Position numbers and translations under genes: made by a program. 64,000 bases of DNA from contig JASJOG010000315.1 in assembly GCA_030142905.1 (NCBI GenBank), forward strand, positions 186,001 to 250,000, written 5' to 3'. Below the pieces are notes generated by a model. The model searched no databases. It was not told the origin of the DNA and saw nothing but the letters and a program-made list of their open reading frames with translations. Every line of letters begins with the position of its first letter. Within the stretch, counting starts at the first letter, position 1. The stretch comes from Heliopora coerulea (lineage: Eukaryota > Cnidaria > Anthozoa > Scleralcyonacea > Helioporidae). This document shows, piece after piece, positions 54,584-64,000 of the stretch.

Positions 54584-55940
54584 CTATTGAAAAGAACGTT
54601 GTTACTAAGCTACAAAAATAGAAAATGTAAGACAACGATTTGATATACCATATGACTAAGCTCGCTACCCGGTCCGTAAGCAGAATGACACACGCTGATT
54701 GGTTGCCTAGCCGTGCAACACGTTTTTCGTACAGGTCGGCAAGTTACTAGGGAAAAATTTCCGAACTGACTTGAAGACAAACAAACCATATTTAGGCATG
54801 TTTTACAAAAGAATTAAGATAACAAAGCACGAAAAAACTAGTCACATCTTCTCAACAATAATTCTAAGCAGAGAACTAAATAAATTCGTGCAAAAAAAAA
54901 ACCCCACAAAATAATAGGTAAATAATAGGAAGTAAACCGAAGCCGCTAACTCATGAACTAAAAAGTTCGTTAAAAGCAATAAAGGAAGGAAGCAAAAGCG
55001 ACATAATAAATTGCTTATTAACTTCATTTGTTCGGTCTGTACGGAAAAGTATTTGTTCTCGGTTTCTTCTTAACAGACCTGTACGAAAATCTCAGGCAAA
55101 TGCATTTCTGTACTCACCTCACACTCGCTTAATAAGTAATTAATATTAAATACTCAGATAATACCGTGGTTGTGTAACTGCACTTGCATGGCATGTAAGT
55201 ACGCATCCATCGATTATCTGCCCCCACAAAAGCGCAGACTTGACTATGCGACAGTTATAGAACTCTTTTTAGTAAGTCTTTTGTATTTTAATAAGCCAAA
55301 AATTCAACAGATCTTTCTAACTCTTTCTTGTATAATGTCTTCGTACAACAACACATTCGAAAATAGAACAGTCAATAGAACACAGCAAAAACCAAAACTG
55401 AAACAAAGAACAACAAGGAGGAAAAAATCGTTCATAAAAGGACTAAGGCAGCCATTTCGAAAAGACTCCACTTCGTCCAAGTCTGGCTGGATGAAACTAA
55501 GCAAAACTTTCCTTCATTTTAACCCTAAAGCCCCCAACTATTTTTAGAAACATTTAGCCGGAAATTTCTAAAAAAAATTACCAAAAATTCAGGTTTTAAG
55601 AGTTTTGTTTGAAATTTTCAATGCACATGGGTAAGTGATTGTGCTCTGCTAAGTTTTGTTGCTACTAAACGAAATAGTGCCATAAAAGAGCAGTCACTTT
55701 CAGTTATATTAAAAGTTGTTAAGACATTTTAAAGATTGTTTTCATTTTAAGCAATATCTAAATATCTGAACTGACCATATGGTTCATTTGGTGGTTTTAG
55801 GGTTAATCATTTTATTTCGGTCGCAATTAACAACCAGTTTCACATCTACAGCCTGATAAATGTTTAACTTTATTTCAAGAAGCATACGCTAAATGTTGTA
55901 CACCATTTGACGACATAAAGTGGCAACTTGGAGTACTTAC
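54584..55940. other. Intron sequence; one doubtful plus-strand ORF
   Basis: An ORF at 55336-55547 (MSSYNNTFENRT, then a basic RRKKSFIKGLRQPF tail) follows a possible acceptor and could be a terminal exon of a nested gene. It has no recognisable domain and lies antisense in the PIEZO intron. Nothing else is supported. Confidence 0.3.
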
Positions 55941-56129
55941 CTGTGAGAGCACAACACATATTAGAGTTAAGCTAACAATTTTAGACATGTGAAGTCCTCC
56001 CATTCTCCACAATAGCATTGTTACGTAGTTGTACCAAAATACAAAATACGATCATTGCCATGAAGGGTTTGTGAAAAAAATGCAGCTGTATAACAATGAT
56101 GACTGAGAACGCAGTGGGAGTCAGAAGCT
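55941..56129 (-). CDS. PIEZO: PIEZO exon with a frame change (minus strand)
   Basis: Acceptor CCATCTAG precedes 56129; donor CACAG|GTAAGT follows 55941. The first part reads LLTPTAFSVIIVIQLHFFHK with PFMAM next, matching the PIEZO VIQLHYFH helix. The end reads GGLHMSKIVSLTLICVVLSQ, matching the (E)LH..KLV.L helix that runs into the next exon. The two parts are in different frames, so an indel near 56010-56060 or an unusually short intron separates them. It joins the exon at 54583 in phase 0. I first mistook the second part for a signal peptide. Confidence 0.65.
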
Positions 56130-57265
56130 CTAGATGGCCCAAGTCTTTTAACCTACACAAAAATTAAAGATATAAGACAGTATTACTATTTCCTTGTAAG
56201 ATGTTGGGCTATAAGGTTTCCTTGTAGCAAATAAACAAATATTCTGATAACGTCTTTCAATCACCAAAATTGCGCTATAATTATACATGATTTTAAAACC
56301 AATCATTGTGAGAAAAAGGAGATGCATGTGCAGCATTTTATCAAAGCTGTCCAAAGAGCACTTTAAACCTAATTCCCTTGGCAGCTGAACAACCTAATGA
56401 CTTTAAATGCCCCTTCACGGTTGTTACGGATGCCGTGAAACATTTCAAACGAGATTATGCTTGTGTAAGGTCTACAGAAGTTGCTGTTTTAATATCATAG
56501 AACTACAGAGAACAGTAATACTCAGCAAAGCTAATGGTTTGAACCCGGAAGAATCAGTACGTGTTAAAGGTAGATCGTCCAGGTTAGAATAGTCTTGTGA
56601 AAGACTGTTGATGACTGACTTTTTGACAGCCTCAGCGGCGGTCATCTTGGCTGTCAACCGTCACTGTGGCCTTCGAAACGTCAATCACCAACGGCCTCAT
56701 GACTACCCTAACCTAGAATATCTACCTGCAACACGTAGTAATACCAAGTGTTACCCGTTTACAGCCAACGTTACCCGTTTACCTTAAAATCATGACTGTG
56801 ACCTGTATATATTAGGAGGAAAATCCATGGTGATGCGCAAATCCACCGTTCTCTATCTGGTCGACATAACGACCAAATAAACGATTTCTTTCGTCCTGGT
56901 GTAGTTCACTCGCGTTGCTCGCGTCCGGTGAGAGCTGGGCTTTACAGAACACGTGTGGGAAGCACCTACTCAAAAAACAAATCAATAGACCGTATGCATA
57001 AATGACGCCTGATTTAACATGTATTTTACAAGTGTAGGAGTTTAGAGATATCAAAGATGATAGATAAACGTTCGTCAGGGTCATACTTCAGAAAAGCCAT
57101 TTCTGAACCCCAGACAGGGATCAAACCAGCTACCTTCAGATGACCAGGGAACGAGACTCAGATGGTGAGCTAGAGTCTAAGTTCGAAACATGTGCTGCCC
57201 AGAACTGTACCAAAGTGGTAATTTGCCCCTCGAACCTTTCAAACACGGCACAAGCCCCTTATATT
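56130..57265. other. Repeat-rich, no gene recognised
   Basis: It contains repeat-family text near 56590-56760 (including a tandem GTTACCCGTTTAC at about 56752 and 56769) and a SINE-like fragment at 57000-57215. No PIEZO exon upstream of 56129 was found here. Confidence 0.4.
57000..57215 (-). mobile_element. SINE-like fragment
   Basis: The minus strand contains GGTAGCTGGTTTGATCCC, a near-perfect pol III B-box, and the ATAGATAAACGTTCGTCAGG tail motif shared (with one or two changes) with 18680-18760. GACTCAGATGGTGAGCTAGA also matches the copy at 18590. Confidence 0.4.
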
Positions 57266-57289
57266 AGTAGTCTATAAAGTGCCGATTCT

Positions 57290-57680
57290 GTCACATTTTG
57301 AGATTTGGTCAAATTTTCCTCATTTTCAAAATCGACAAAAATCGCCACATTTTCAAAATCGACAAAATTTCACCAAATTTCAAAATAGGTGTGACGTCAC
57401 GCATTCTGAAAGTAGATCAAATTATTCACATTCTCAAATTTGGTTAAAATCGATGCATTTTCAAATTCAATCAAATTATTCACATTCTCAAATTCGTCCA
57501 AATTCATCACATTCTCAAATTCGCTCAAATTATTCACATTCTCAAATTCGCTCAAATTATTCACAATCTCAAATTCGCTCAAATTATTCACATTCTCAAA
57601 TTCGTTCAAATTATTCACATTCTCAAATTTGGTTAAAATCGACGCATTTTCAAATTCGATCAAAATTTTTCAAAGTGTGA
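57290..57680. repeat. 27-bp minisatellite inside the Polinton 2 terminal repeat
   Basis: The unit is close to TTCACATTCTCAAATTCG plus CTCAAATTA. Earlier, more diverged units (CACATTTTCAAAATCGACAA) lie at 57290-57390. The array ends CAAAATTTTTCAAAGTGT, the same text as in Polinton 1 at about 29881-29899. So the array appears to have grown from the terminal-repeat motif CACATTTTCAAATTTGGTCA. In-frame ORFs (YSHSQIRSN repeats) are artefacts. Confidence 0.85.
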
Positions 57681-57720
57681 ATGAGAGAAAATTATTTATC
57701 AAAAAAACTAAAAATAAAAA

Positions 57721-58026
57721 ATGGGAAATTGTATATCTAAAAATACAAATAATGAATCTAATATAGATTCAAATTCAAATAGAATTATTCATGGTTGTAA
57801 ATTTGGTAAATATCCTCCAATAAATTTTAGAAAAATTCAAAAATGTGGTTTTAGAATTGGTGCTCATGTTGATCTTGGAGTTAAAGATTTTGAAGCTGGA
57901 ATGACATTTGGAAAAAATAATTTAGATGAAATTCATTTTTCAGAAAATAATAATCATTTAAAATTGATAAAATCTTTTGAAAATAAAAACACCGCTGGTT
58001 CTTCATCTTCAGAAGATGCGTCATAA
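57721..58026 (+). CDS. End protein with myristoylation/palmitoylation-like start
   Basis: 101 residues starting MGNCISK: Gly2 and Ser6 fit N-myristoylation, and Cys4 could be palmitoylated. Later text (FRKIQKCGFRIGAHVDLGVK, then DFEAGMTFG) is glycine-rich and aligns loosely with 46894-47301. The C-terminus is Ser-rich. It is the only rightward gene at this end, as in the mirror position in Polinton 1. Intact. Confidence 0.6.
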   Translation: MGNCISKNTNNESNIDSNSNRIIHGCKFGKYPPINFRKIQKCGFRIGAHVDLGVKDFEAGMTFGKNNLDEIHFSENNNHLKLIKSFENKNTAGSSSSEDAS

Positions 58027-58053
58027 TTTTATAATAAAATTTATATTATAAAA

Positions 58054-58518
58054 TTATTTACTTTGTTTTTTAATAACATGTTTTCCAACCGTAACTCCAC
58101 CAGATAATATTCCAAGATATGGTAAATATGGACTTAATTTTTCAACTACAGATTTTACATCTCTTTTTAATAATTTATCTTTAACCAGTTCTTTTTCCAA
58201 TTCTTCACTGCTTTCAATTGCTTCTAACCCACCTAATAAATCTGCAAATTTACTAATTAGTAAATCTGTTAAAAATTCATTTGCTTTTTCCGCTTGTTTT
58301 ACTTCATATTCAGTATAAATTTTTAATATAACTTTATCACTTGATTTTTTCAAATTTTGAACTGATTGACTAATTTCACCATCTTCAGACAATCTTATCA
58401 ATTCTTCGCGTTTTTTCATTACTTCTTTTTTAGCATCTTGCATTTGCTTTTCTTGATCACTTGCGGATGTATTTGATTCCATTTGCGGGACTTCTATATG
58501 TTCACTATTTTCACTCAT
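58054..58518 (-). CDS. Small helical protein with membrane helix, intact copy
   Basis: 154 residues (MSENSEHIEVPQMESNTSAS...). Charged helical text (LKKSSDKVILKIYTEYEVKQ) is followed by PYLPYLGILSGGVTVGKHV near the C-terminus. It is the undamaged counterpart of 46309-46846 and shows where that copy broke. Start in AAATAAATG. Confidence 0.65.
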   Translation of the reverse strand: MSENSEHIEVPQMESNTSASDQEKQMQDAKKEVMKKREELIRLSEDGEISQSVQNLKKSSDKVILKIYTEYEVKQAEKANEFLTDLLISKFADLLGGLEAIESSEELEKELVKDKLLKRDVKSVVEKLSPYLPYLGILSGGVTVGKHVIKKQSK

Positions 58519-58542
58519 TTATTTTATAACCAAATGGAAAAA

Positions 58543-59118
58543 TTAAATTAATTTCCAATCTTGAATATTTTTTGTTTTCAAAGTTTCTAAAATTTTTTCC
58601 AATTCTTTGCGGTCATCCACACCTAAATATTCTTGAATTATTGTTGTCATATCTTTTTTATTTGGATTATAAAATGTGACTAATTTTGAAATATTTTCTC
58701 TAAATGGTTTTGCAATTGATGTGAGTTGTTGAGTGACAACAACAATGGAAAGATTATAATGTCTAGCGCTAAATCATAATTTAACCAACTCACTTGTTCT
58801 ATTTTTAACATTTTTTCCACTTGCACAATCATCCAATATGATTAAACTTTTACTTCCTTTTGAAAAGTCAACTATAAATTTTAACCAATCTTCAACATTA
58901 TCTTGATCACAAGGAATAGCAATAAAATCTTCGTCTTTATCATATTTCCAATTTTCATAAGTTTTATTCCATTCAAATGTAGGACAAATTAGAAAAATAT
59001 AATCAAAATAATTTTTATATTCATTTTCTATAAAATCTAAAAGATATTTTGTTTTTCCACAAGCAGTCATTCCGACAATTATCATATTAAATGGTTTTTC
59101 AGATTCGATGTCATTCAT
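58543..59118 (-). pseudogene. Packaging ATPase copy, stop and frameshift
   Basis: It starts MNDIESEKPFNMIIVGMTAC with Walker A (GMTACGKT) and Walker B (SLIILDDCA) intact. An in-frame TGA at 58774-58776 cuts it after ELVKL. The frame then continues with the sensor strand (VVVTQQL) until another one-base change near the C-terminus gives a stop at 58543-58545. The Polinton 1 copy has neither break. Confidence 0.8.
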
Positions 59119-59139
59119 TTTTTATTTTTCATCTTCTTT

Positions 59140-60378
59140 TCAAAATTGAATTGAAGACAAATCTTTATTTGCAATGTTTAGCAATCCATCACTTATCACA
59201 AATATATAACACATTACATTTGCAGAAATAGCAGTTTTTTTAATTTCTAACAATAATCCAGACTGTGTATTTACTAATTTTTTACCAGTTCCATAAACAA
59301 AGTTATCATCTAATGTTCTTAAATCCACACATAATGCAAATGAATCTTTATAAAATTTTTCAATACTCATAACTGCATCACTACCGCCATATCCTACGTG
59401 AAATATTCTAAATGCTTCTTCAAAAAATCTTCTTTTCGGCATACCTTGGGAATATATGCTATTTGGAACTCCTTCAACACTAATTTTGACGTCTGTTATA
59501 TTTGGATAAACAAATTGTTCACTATCTGTGATAGTTTTATTTCTAAATAACAGCACAACTGCTTTCATACTCTTCCGTGGAATATTTATGATTTCATTAT
59601 GTAAAGTTGCATCTTTATCCCATTCTACTGTTTTCATCAAAGTTACATAATTATATGCTAATGATCTTCCTGTGGTGTAATTTGTTAAAACATCAATTGC
59701 CAAATCTTGATTTTCAATCGTTTCATATTCTAATTCTAAATTTTCCAAAGTATACCCACCAACACTTTGACCACTTTGTGCTACCATAATTTCACTAGCT
59801 TTTGGAAAAGTTAAAATATATTGAAAATTGTTAATCATTCCATAAGGAGCATATAGCCCATGATCTGAAAGTATTTTTTCTAATTTTAAACATTGTTTTG
59901 TTCCATAAATATCATACATTAATTTATCAGAAACTTTTTCTGAACTACCGCTTGTTGTTCCAGAGTCATCTTTTGAAATTAGTTTTCTAAGGTTTTCTCT
60001 AGCGATTCCGTATTTGATCATATCTGCTCTTTCAAATTCTGGTTTCCAGAGATCTTTGTAAATTTCCAAAAGAGATTCTCCACTATTATCGTAAACAATT
60101 TCTCCAGCAAATTTAACAACCAATCTTTTCTTTAACAATTTTGATAAATTATTTAAAAACCACGATTTAGTATTTGCATTTTTAAAATTAAATAACAATT
60201 TTAATGAATCAGGAACAAGACACAAATTAGGGTTTAATTTTGGGATATCTATATAAAGGTCTTCTTCTGGATTTACTGAATTCGGATTTAAAGTTACAAC
60301 ACGCCTTGTTCTGTTTCCTTTAATTTCACTCATTTTTGATTTTTTATATCCTGGGTATAATTTGTCTACTCTGTTCAT
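59140..60378 (-). CDS. Major capsid protein, full-length copy
   Basis: 412 residues, open from ATG to stop, nearly the same as 44432-45619 and with an intact C-terminus (ISDGLLNIANKDLSSIQF). EGVPNSIYSQGMPKRRF and DLRTLDDNFVYGTGKK are conserved. This copy shows the native length of the protein. Confidence 0.85.
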   Translation of the reverse strand: MNRVDKLYPGYKKSKMSEIKGNRTRRVVTLNPNSVNPEEDLYIDIPKLNPNLCLVPDSLKLLFNFKNANTKSWFLNNLSKLLKKRLVVKFAGEIVYDNSGESLLEIYKDLWKPEFERADMIKYGIARENLRKLISKDDSGTTSGSSEKVSDKLMYDIYGTKQCLKLEKILSDHGLYAPYGMINNFQYILTFPKASEIMVAQSGQSVGGYTLENLELEYETIENQDLAIDVLTNYTTGRSLAYNYVTLMKTVEWDKDATLHNEIINIPRKSMKAVVLLFRNKTITDSEQFVYPNITDVKISVEGVPNSIYSQGMPKRRFFEEAFRIFHVGYGGSDAVMSIEKFYKDSFALCVDLRTLDDNFVYGTGKKLVNTQSGLLLEIKKTAISANVMCYIFVISDGLLNIANKDLSSIQF

Positions 60379-60405
60379 TTTTTATTATATAAAAAATTAA
60401 AAATT

Positions 60406-61771
60406 TTATTTATTTTTTCTATTTTTTCTATTCTTATATTCTTCATATAAAAAGTAAGTAATTGCAATAACTAATATCCATAAATTTTTAGCTAGAAAAG
60501 CAATACCTTTTGCACCCCATGATAATATTTGAGAAATTAAATTTAAAACTGCTGAAATGACCGCACCAAAATTTTTACCTTTGTCAACTGCAAAGGTAAT
60601 TGGTCAACTGCACTTGCACCTTAGGTCAACTGCACTTGCACCTCTTTTTAATGCATTTCTTGCTCCCACAACTATTGCTGTAATTATACCTGCTACAGAA
60701 ATTGCTACTGCTGATAAACCTGCGAGATTTTCTTTTGCCCATTTTTTAAATCTTTCTAATCTTCCAAGGTCAGACTGTTCAACACTTTCATTTAAAATCC
60801 GTATTCCTTCTTCACTAATTGGTCCTTCATTATTTTCAAGACTCATTTTGTCTGCTTGAAGTTCTGCAATTTCTGAAAAACTTTTATATATACTTTTTTG
60901 AGGTTCAGCTGTTTCTAAATCAGCTTTATTTTTCCAATGAATACTATCTTTATAAAATCCACTAATTTTTCCGTGTATAACTTCTTTCTTTTTCAGCTTT
61001 TGTCAGACTAGAATCAATATTATCAATATTATCATCATATAAACTTCCTCTAAATTCTCTTAAATCAGCGTTGTTAAATAATGTTCATCTTGGATCATTC
61101 TCATCATCAACTAATTTTTTTAGGTTATTTTCACTAACTATATTATCAACTTTAGTTTGAATTTTTAAAAGAAAAACGTCAGTGACAGAATCATAATAAA
61201 TTTCCTCATCAGTTTCATTGGTTTTGCTATCTTCACCACGATCGTCCTCAATTTTTTCTTGGGTTGCTGCTCTTGGAGTTTTTTTATATTCTTCGATTGC
61301 TTCTCTCATATAATAATTAAATTCATCAACATATTTCTTATTTTTTCTTGTAAATAACTCTGGTTCATTGTTTCTATTGACATAACCAATTTTTTCACCT
61401 TTGAAAATAATTGAAATATAATATTTTCTGCTTACTTTTGGATCTCTAACAAATTCAGTTTTTTCTAACAATATTTTTGAATTTTCACCATTTTTCTTTT
61501 CGATAGTAACATCGAATATTTTTTTGAAAGATCCTTTTATATCACCAGTAATTGATCTTTTTATAGATCCCAAATATTTTTTCAAATTAGAACTAAATTT
61601 TACTCTATTAATTTTACTTGGTTCTTCTTCTTCATTGTTTAGTAATCTTGTTCTTTCATTATTATCCATTGGGTTATCACCACCAAAACTTGTTTCCTCC
61701 TCCTCACGGTCTTCCTCTTCTTCTTCCATATTTCTATTTCTCATTTCTATATCATCAAAACCTTCAGACAT
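60406..61771 (-). pseudogene. Acidic membrane protein copy, several breaks
   Basis: It starts MSEGFDDIEMRNRN with a Glu-rich run and basic domain, and keeps the ~30-codon segment missing from Polinton 1. An in-frame TGA occurs at 61085-61087 where the other copy has CGA. Frame changes follow near 60985 and near 60600-60645, where AGGTCAACTGCACTTGCACC is tandemly duplicated. The hydrophobic C-terminal region continues to a TAA at 60406-60408. Confidence 0.65.
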
Positions 61772-61783
61772 TTATTTATTTAT

Positions 61784-62917
61784 TTATTTTATATTTTGAA
61801 TGTTTTCTTCTGCGATCCAAGAATTATGTTTATTGTCATAACCTAACCACTTTACCAACACCATATTTTTACCTTTGACTTTTTTCCTTTTTAATATTTT
61901 CTCAACTCTATACAGACCACTCACATCATCCTTTTTATCCACAGCAGATAATTCCTGTTCATAAAATTTTCCAATGATTGGTTCTCCCTCATGATCTTCT
62001 ATTTCATACATGTTTGGATCACCTCTAAATACTTTTACAATTTTAAAAATTTCTTCTGTAAAATTAGCTTCATAACCTTTTGTAAAGATATTCTTATATT
62101 TAGAAATCCTAACAGTATTACCAATTCTGAATTTAGGTAAAGGCAAATCTCCTAATGGGTAACCATATAGTGTAATCCACACTTGGTCTTTGTTAGACTT
62201 GTTCACATCAGCAGGTTTCATTAATATACTCTTGTGTTTAGTATTATTATAATTATCTACAAGGTTACTCAAAATGTTAATCCAATTATAAGTTTCCTTG
62301 CTATAGAAATATTTCCACATGGATGTTTTAAGAGTTCTGTTAAATCTTTCAACTATAGCTGCTTTTCTAACAGATTTTGTGGAAAAATATTCAACATTAT
62401 GTTCCTTCAATAGTTTTTTTACACCAACATTATAAAATTCTTTTCCTTCATCAAATTGAGCTACATTTGGATATTCATCAAATCTTTTTTTGAATTTTTT
62501 CAATAATTCATCCACAGCTTTTGTCATGTTTTTAGTATCTTTTCTGTAAACAGGAATAGCGAATGCATATCGACTTAGAATTTCAATAGAAGTAAGTATC
62601 CAATAATATCCTTTGTTTTGTTTTTGAAATTTTCTCATATCAATTAAATCCATTTGTATTTGATCAGCTAAATCTTTGACAAATGTTCTTTGGAATTTAT
62701 GCCTTCTAACAATTGGTTTGTATCTTGTAAAAGTATCTTGTGTTTTTAACCAGTCTTGCACAATTTTTCTACTAACGTTTAATCCCTTTTCTTTTGCTTT
62801 TTGATAAAGTCTTTCCGCAGATTGATAACCTGTTTTAGGATTGTAATAAATATCTCTTAACTCTTGTTCAATAACAAACATTTTATCACTCACTTTGTTC
62901 ATGCCAATGTCGTTCAT
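61784..62917 (-). CDS. int: Retroviral-type integrase with chromodomain, second intact copy
   Basis: 377 residues. The DDE core (IQMDLIDM, AQFDEGKEF, VERFNRTLK) and C-terminal chromodomain (ILKRKKVKGKNMVLVKWLGY) are intact. It differs from 41958-43076 by several substitutions, a short deletion after DMRKF, and a SGL insertion before YRVEK. The start at 62917 adds five residues; the internal Met six codons in matches the other copy's start. Confidence 0.92.
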   Translation of the reverse strand: MNDIGMNKVSDKMFVIEQELRDIYYNPKTGYQSAERLYQKAKEKGLNVSRKIVQDWLKTQDTFTRYKPIVRRHKFQRTFVKDLADQIQMDLIDMRKFQKQNKGYYWILTSIEILSRYAFAIPVYRKDTKNMTKAVDELLKKFKKRFDEYPNVAQFDEGKEFYNVGVKKLLKEHNVEYFSTKSVRKAAIVERFNRTLKTSMWKYFYSKETYNWINILSNLVDNYNNTKHKSILMKPADVNKSNKDQVWITLYGYPLGDLPLPKFRIGNTVRISKYKNIFTKGYEANFTEEIFKIVKVFRGDPNMYEIEDHEGEPIIGKFYEQELSAVDKKDDVSGLYRVEKILKRKKVKGKNMVLVKWLGYDNKHNSWIAEENIQNIK

Positions 62918-62938
62918 TTATTTTTATTAAAATAAATA
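62918..62938. promoter_or_regulatory. Divergent start region, Polinton 2
   Basis: A/T palindrome (ATTTATTTTTATTAAAATAA) between opposite ATGs, conserved with 41937-41957. Confidence 0.55.
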
Positions 62939-64000
62939 ATGAATAACGATAAATCTGTAGAAGAAGCAGAATGCAAATATTATGGAAAAAACTATGATTA
63001 TGTTATGAAAAATATTAAATAAGATGTTGAGATGGAGAAAAAATATTTTAGAAAAAAATATCCATATGCAGATATGTCAATGTTTTCATTCGAAGCTGAT
63101 TTTGATAAAAATGCTGTTTTTCAAGGTTATCATGTTTGGTTTATAAATTCACAATTTATTTCAACAGACACAAATTCAGACACATTTAAAAATGATCCAA
63201 ATATGACAAAATATCTTTATATTAACAAACCAAAACCACACTTTCCAAAAATATGGAAAATAAAAGGAGATATTCAACAATTACCAAAAGGTAAAAGACA
63301 TGTTGATTATTCAGGAAAACATTATTATTTTGATAATTTTCCTACTCAATATGTTTTAAGTTATCCTATTAACCAGTTTAGAATTTATGTAAGCAACACA
63401 GATTATTTTCAAAGTAATTTACCTGGATTGAATATAACCACAAATGACAATGCAAAATGGTCACTTAAAGAACCATACTTTCAAAGCATTATCGGAGCAT
63501 GGATTTCAACTTATGGATGTGGAATTTCAATGCAGCACTTATTATTTAATTCAAATACACCAAAACAAATTACATCATTTATGAGATTTCATGTTTATTT
63601 TACAGTTAGAAGAATTATGCATCAACTTAGAAATGGTGATAATGAAACATTTTATAAATTTAATGCTGGTTTTTTAAAAGATCATTATCCAAAATGGACA
63701 TATCAAGAAATTATGAAAATAAAAAATGAACACCTGGGTCAAGATGTTGTTAAAACAGATCCACACAAGAGATATCAACACGGTCCAGGTCAAATTAGAG
63801 ATACTCAAAATGATTATAAAAAATTTGTTTCAAGATGCTCAAATGGTTTAACAAAAAATGGAACAGAATTATTAAATCAATCCATTGAAGCTTATCTTTA
63901 TTCAATCCTCGGAGCACAAGCAAGAACAAGACAAAGTATTGTTTCAAATAGAGCTTCAGCTTTAGAAACACAAAAGGTTTTTAGACAAATTTTTGAAGAT
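62939..64000 (+). pseudogene. Conserved unknown Polinton protein copy, one stop, cut by window edge
   Basis: It starts MNNDKSVEEAECKYYGKNYD. An in-frame TAA at 63020-63022 follows MKNIK. The frame is then open to the window edge (about 326 codons), passing through the place where 40757-41936 is frameshifted (GQIRDTQNDYKKF). Text such as INQFRIYVSNTDYFQSNLPG is nearly the same as in the first copy. Each copy is broken where the other is whole. Confidence 0.75.

Larger units (their letters stand above)
57266..64000. mobile_element. Second Polinton, left part, opposite orientation
   Basis: It starts AGTAGTCTATAAAGTGCCGA then TTCTGTCAC, related to the first element's end (AGTAG...GATTCTGTCACA). 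The preceding 6-mer is TATATT (57260-57265), whose partner would lie outside the window. Gene order is the mirror image of the right part of Polinton 1: lipid-motif protein, helical protein, ATPase, capsid protein, membrane protein, integrase, and the 41936-type protein running off the edge. Several genes are broken, in different places from Polinton 1. Confidence 0.88.

Noticed and set aside
55336..55547. 70-residue basic ORF as a secure gene
   Set aside because: No homology, antisense in a PIEZO intron and only a weak acceptor; mentioned as doubtful only.
55941..56018. Signal-peptide first exon on the minus strand
   Set aside because: The text aligns with an internal PIEZO helix and continues in phase into 54583; upstream sequence also reads as PIEZO.
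57279..57766. Ser/His/Gln-rich 9-residue repeat proteins
   Set aside because: Products of the 27-bp minisatellite in the terminal repeat.

Overview
The window looks like nuclear DNA of an anthozoan cnidarian, most likely a stony coral. It is AT-rich, has intron/exon structure with GT-AG borders, is packed with MITEs, and carries Polinton/Maverick, DIRS, L2/CR1-like LINE and hAT elements. No prokaryotic gene organisation is present. The species is an inference; no marker gene settles it.

Host genes. The main host gene is a PIEZO mechanosensitive channel, seen as exons only. On the minus strand, reading right to left, there are exons at 56129-55941, 54583-54404, 28217-28125, 26599-26453 and 24389-24193. 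The protein then continues on the PLUS strand at 14897-14985, 19940-20149 and 20910-21165. Splice phases agree across every join I can test, so part of the gene seems inverted, either in the genome or in the assembly. Two exons carry an in-frame TAG and one changes frame, so this copy is probably damaged. Two other host pieces are the N-terminus of a DUF3504/KIAA1958-like protein (1-307, minus) and a last coding exon with tyrosine motifs (2602-2739, plus).

Nested transposons. The 26-kb PIEZO intron between 28217 and 54404 holds elements stacked inside each other: a CAGTG...CACTG MITE-type element (28853-53478, 8-bp duplication GGCAGGAC); inside it a hAT transposon (29512-52840, 8-bp duplication GTGAAGCC) with a decayed transposase at 50599-52709; inside that a complete 18,391-bp Polinton (29825-48215, 6-bp duplication GACATT) and a LINE (about 48222-50598). 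A telomere-like hexamer array lies just outside (53691-54085).

Polinton 1. Leftward genes encode protein-primed DNA polymerase B, small unknown and membrane proteins, two phage-tail-fibre-like proteins, a penton-like minor capsid protein and a conserved protein of unknown role. Rightward genes encode a chromodomain integrase, a membrane protein, the major capsid protein, the packaging ATPase and a helical protein. A possibly myristoylated protein lies at the right end. Integrase copies and joins the element into DNA, PolB replicates it, and capsid proteins plus ATPase would build and fill a particle. Several genes carry stops or frameshifts, so the copy looks recently dead.

Polinton 2. A close relative starts at 57266 in opposite orientation and runs off the window. 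Its core genes (integrase, capsid, ATPase) are nearly the same, but its terminal repeat has become a 27-bp minisatellite and its end gene is different.

The left third (300-19900) holds a decayed DIRS retroelement (9321-14075), MITEs, palindromes, SINE-like relics and long stretches in which I see no gene.
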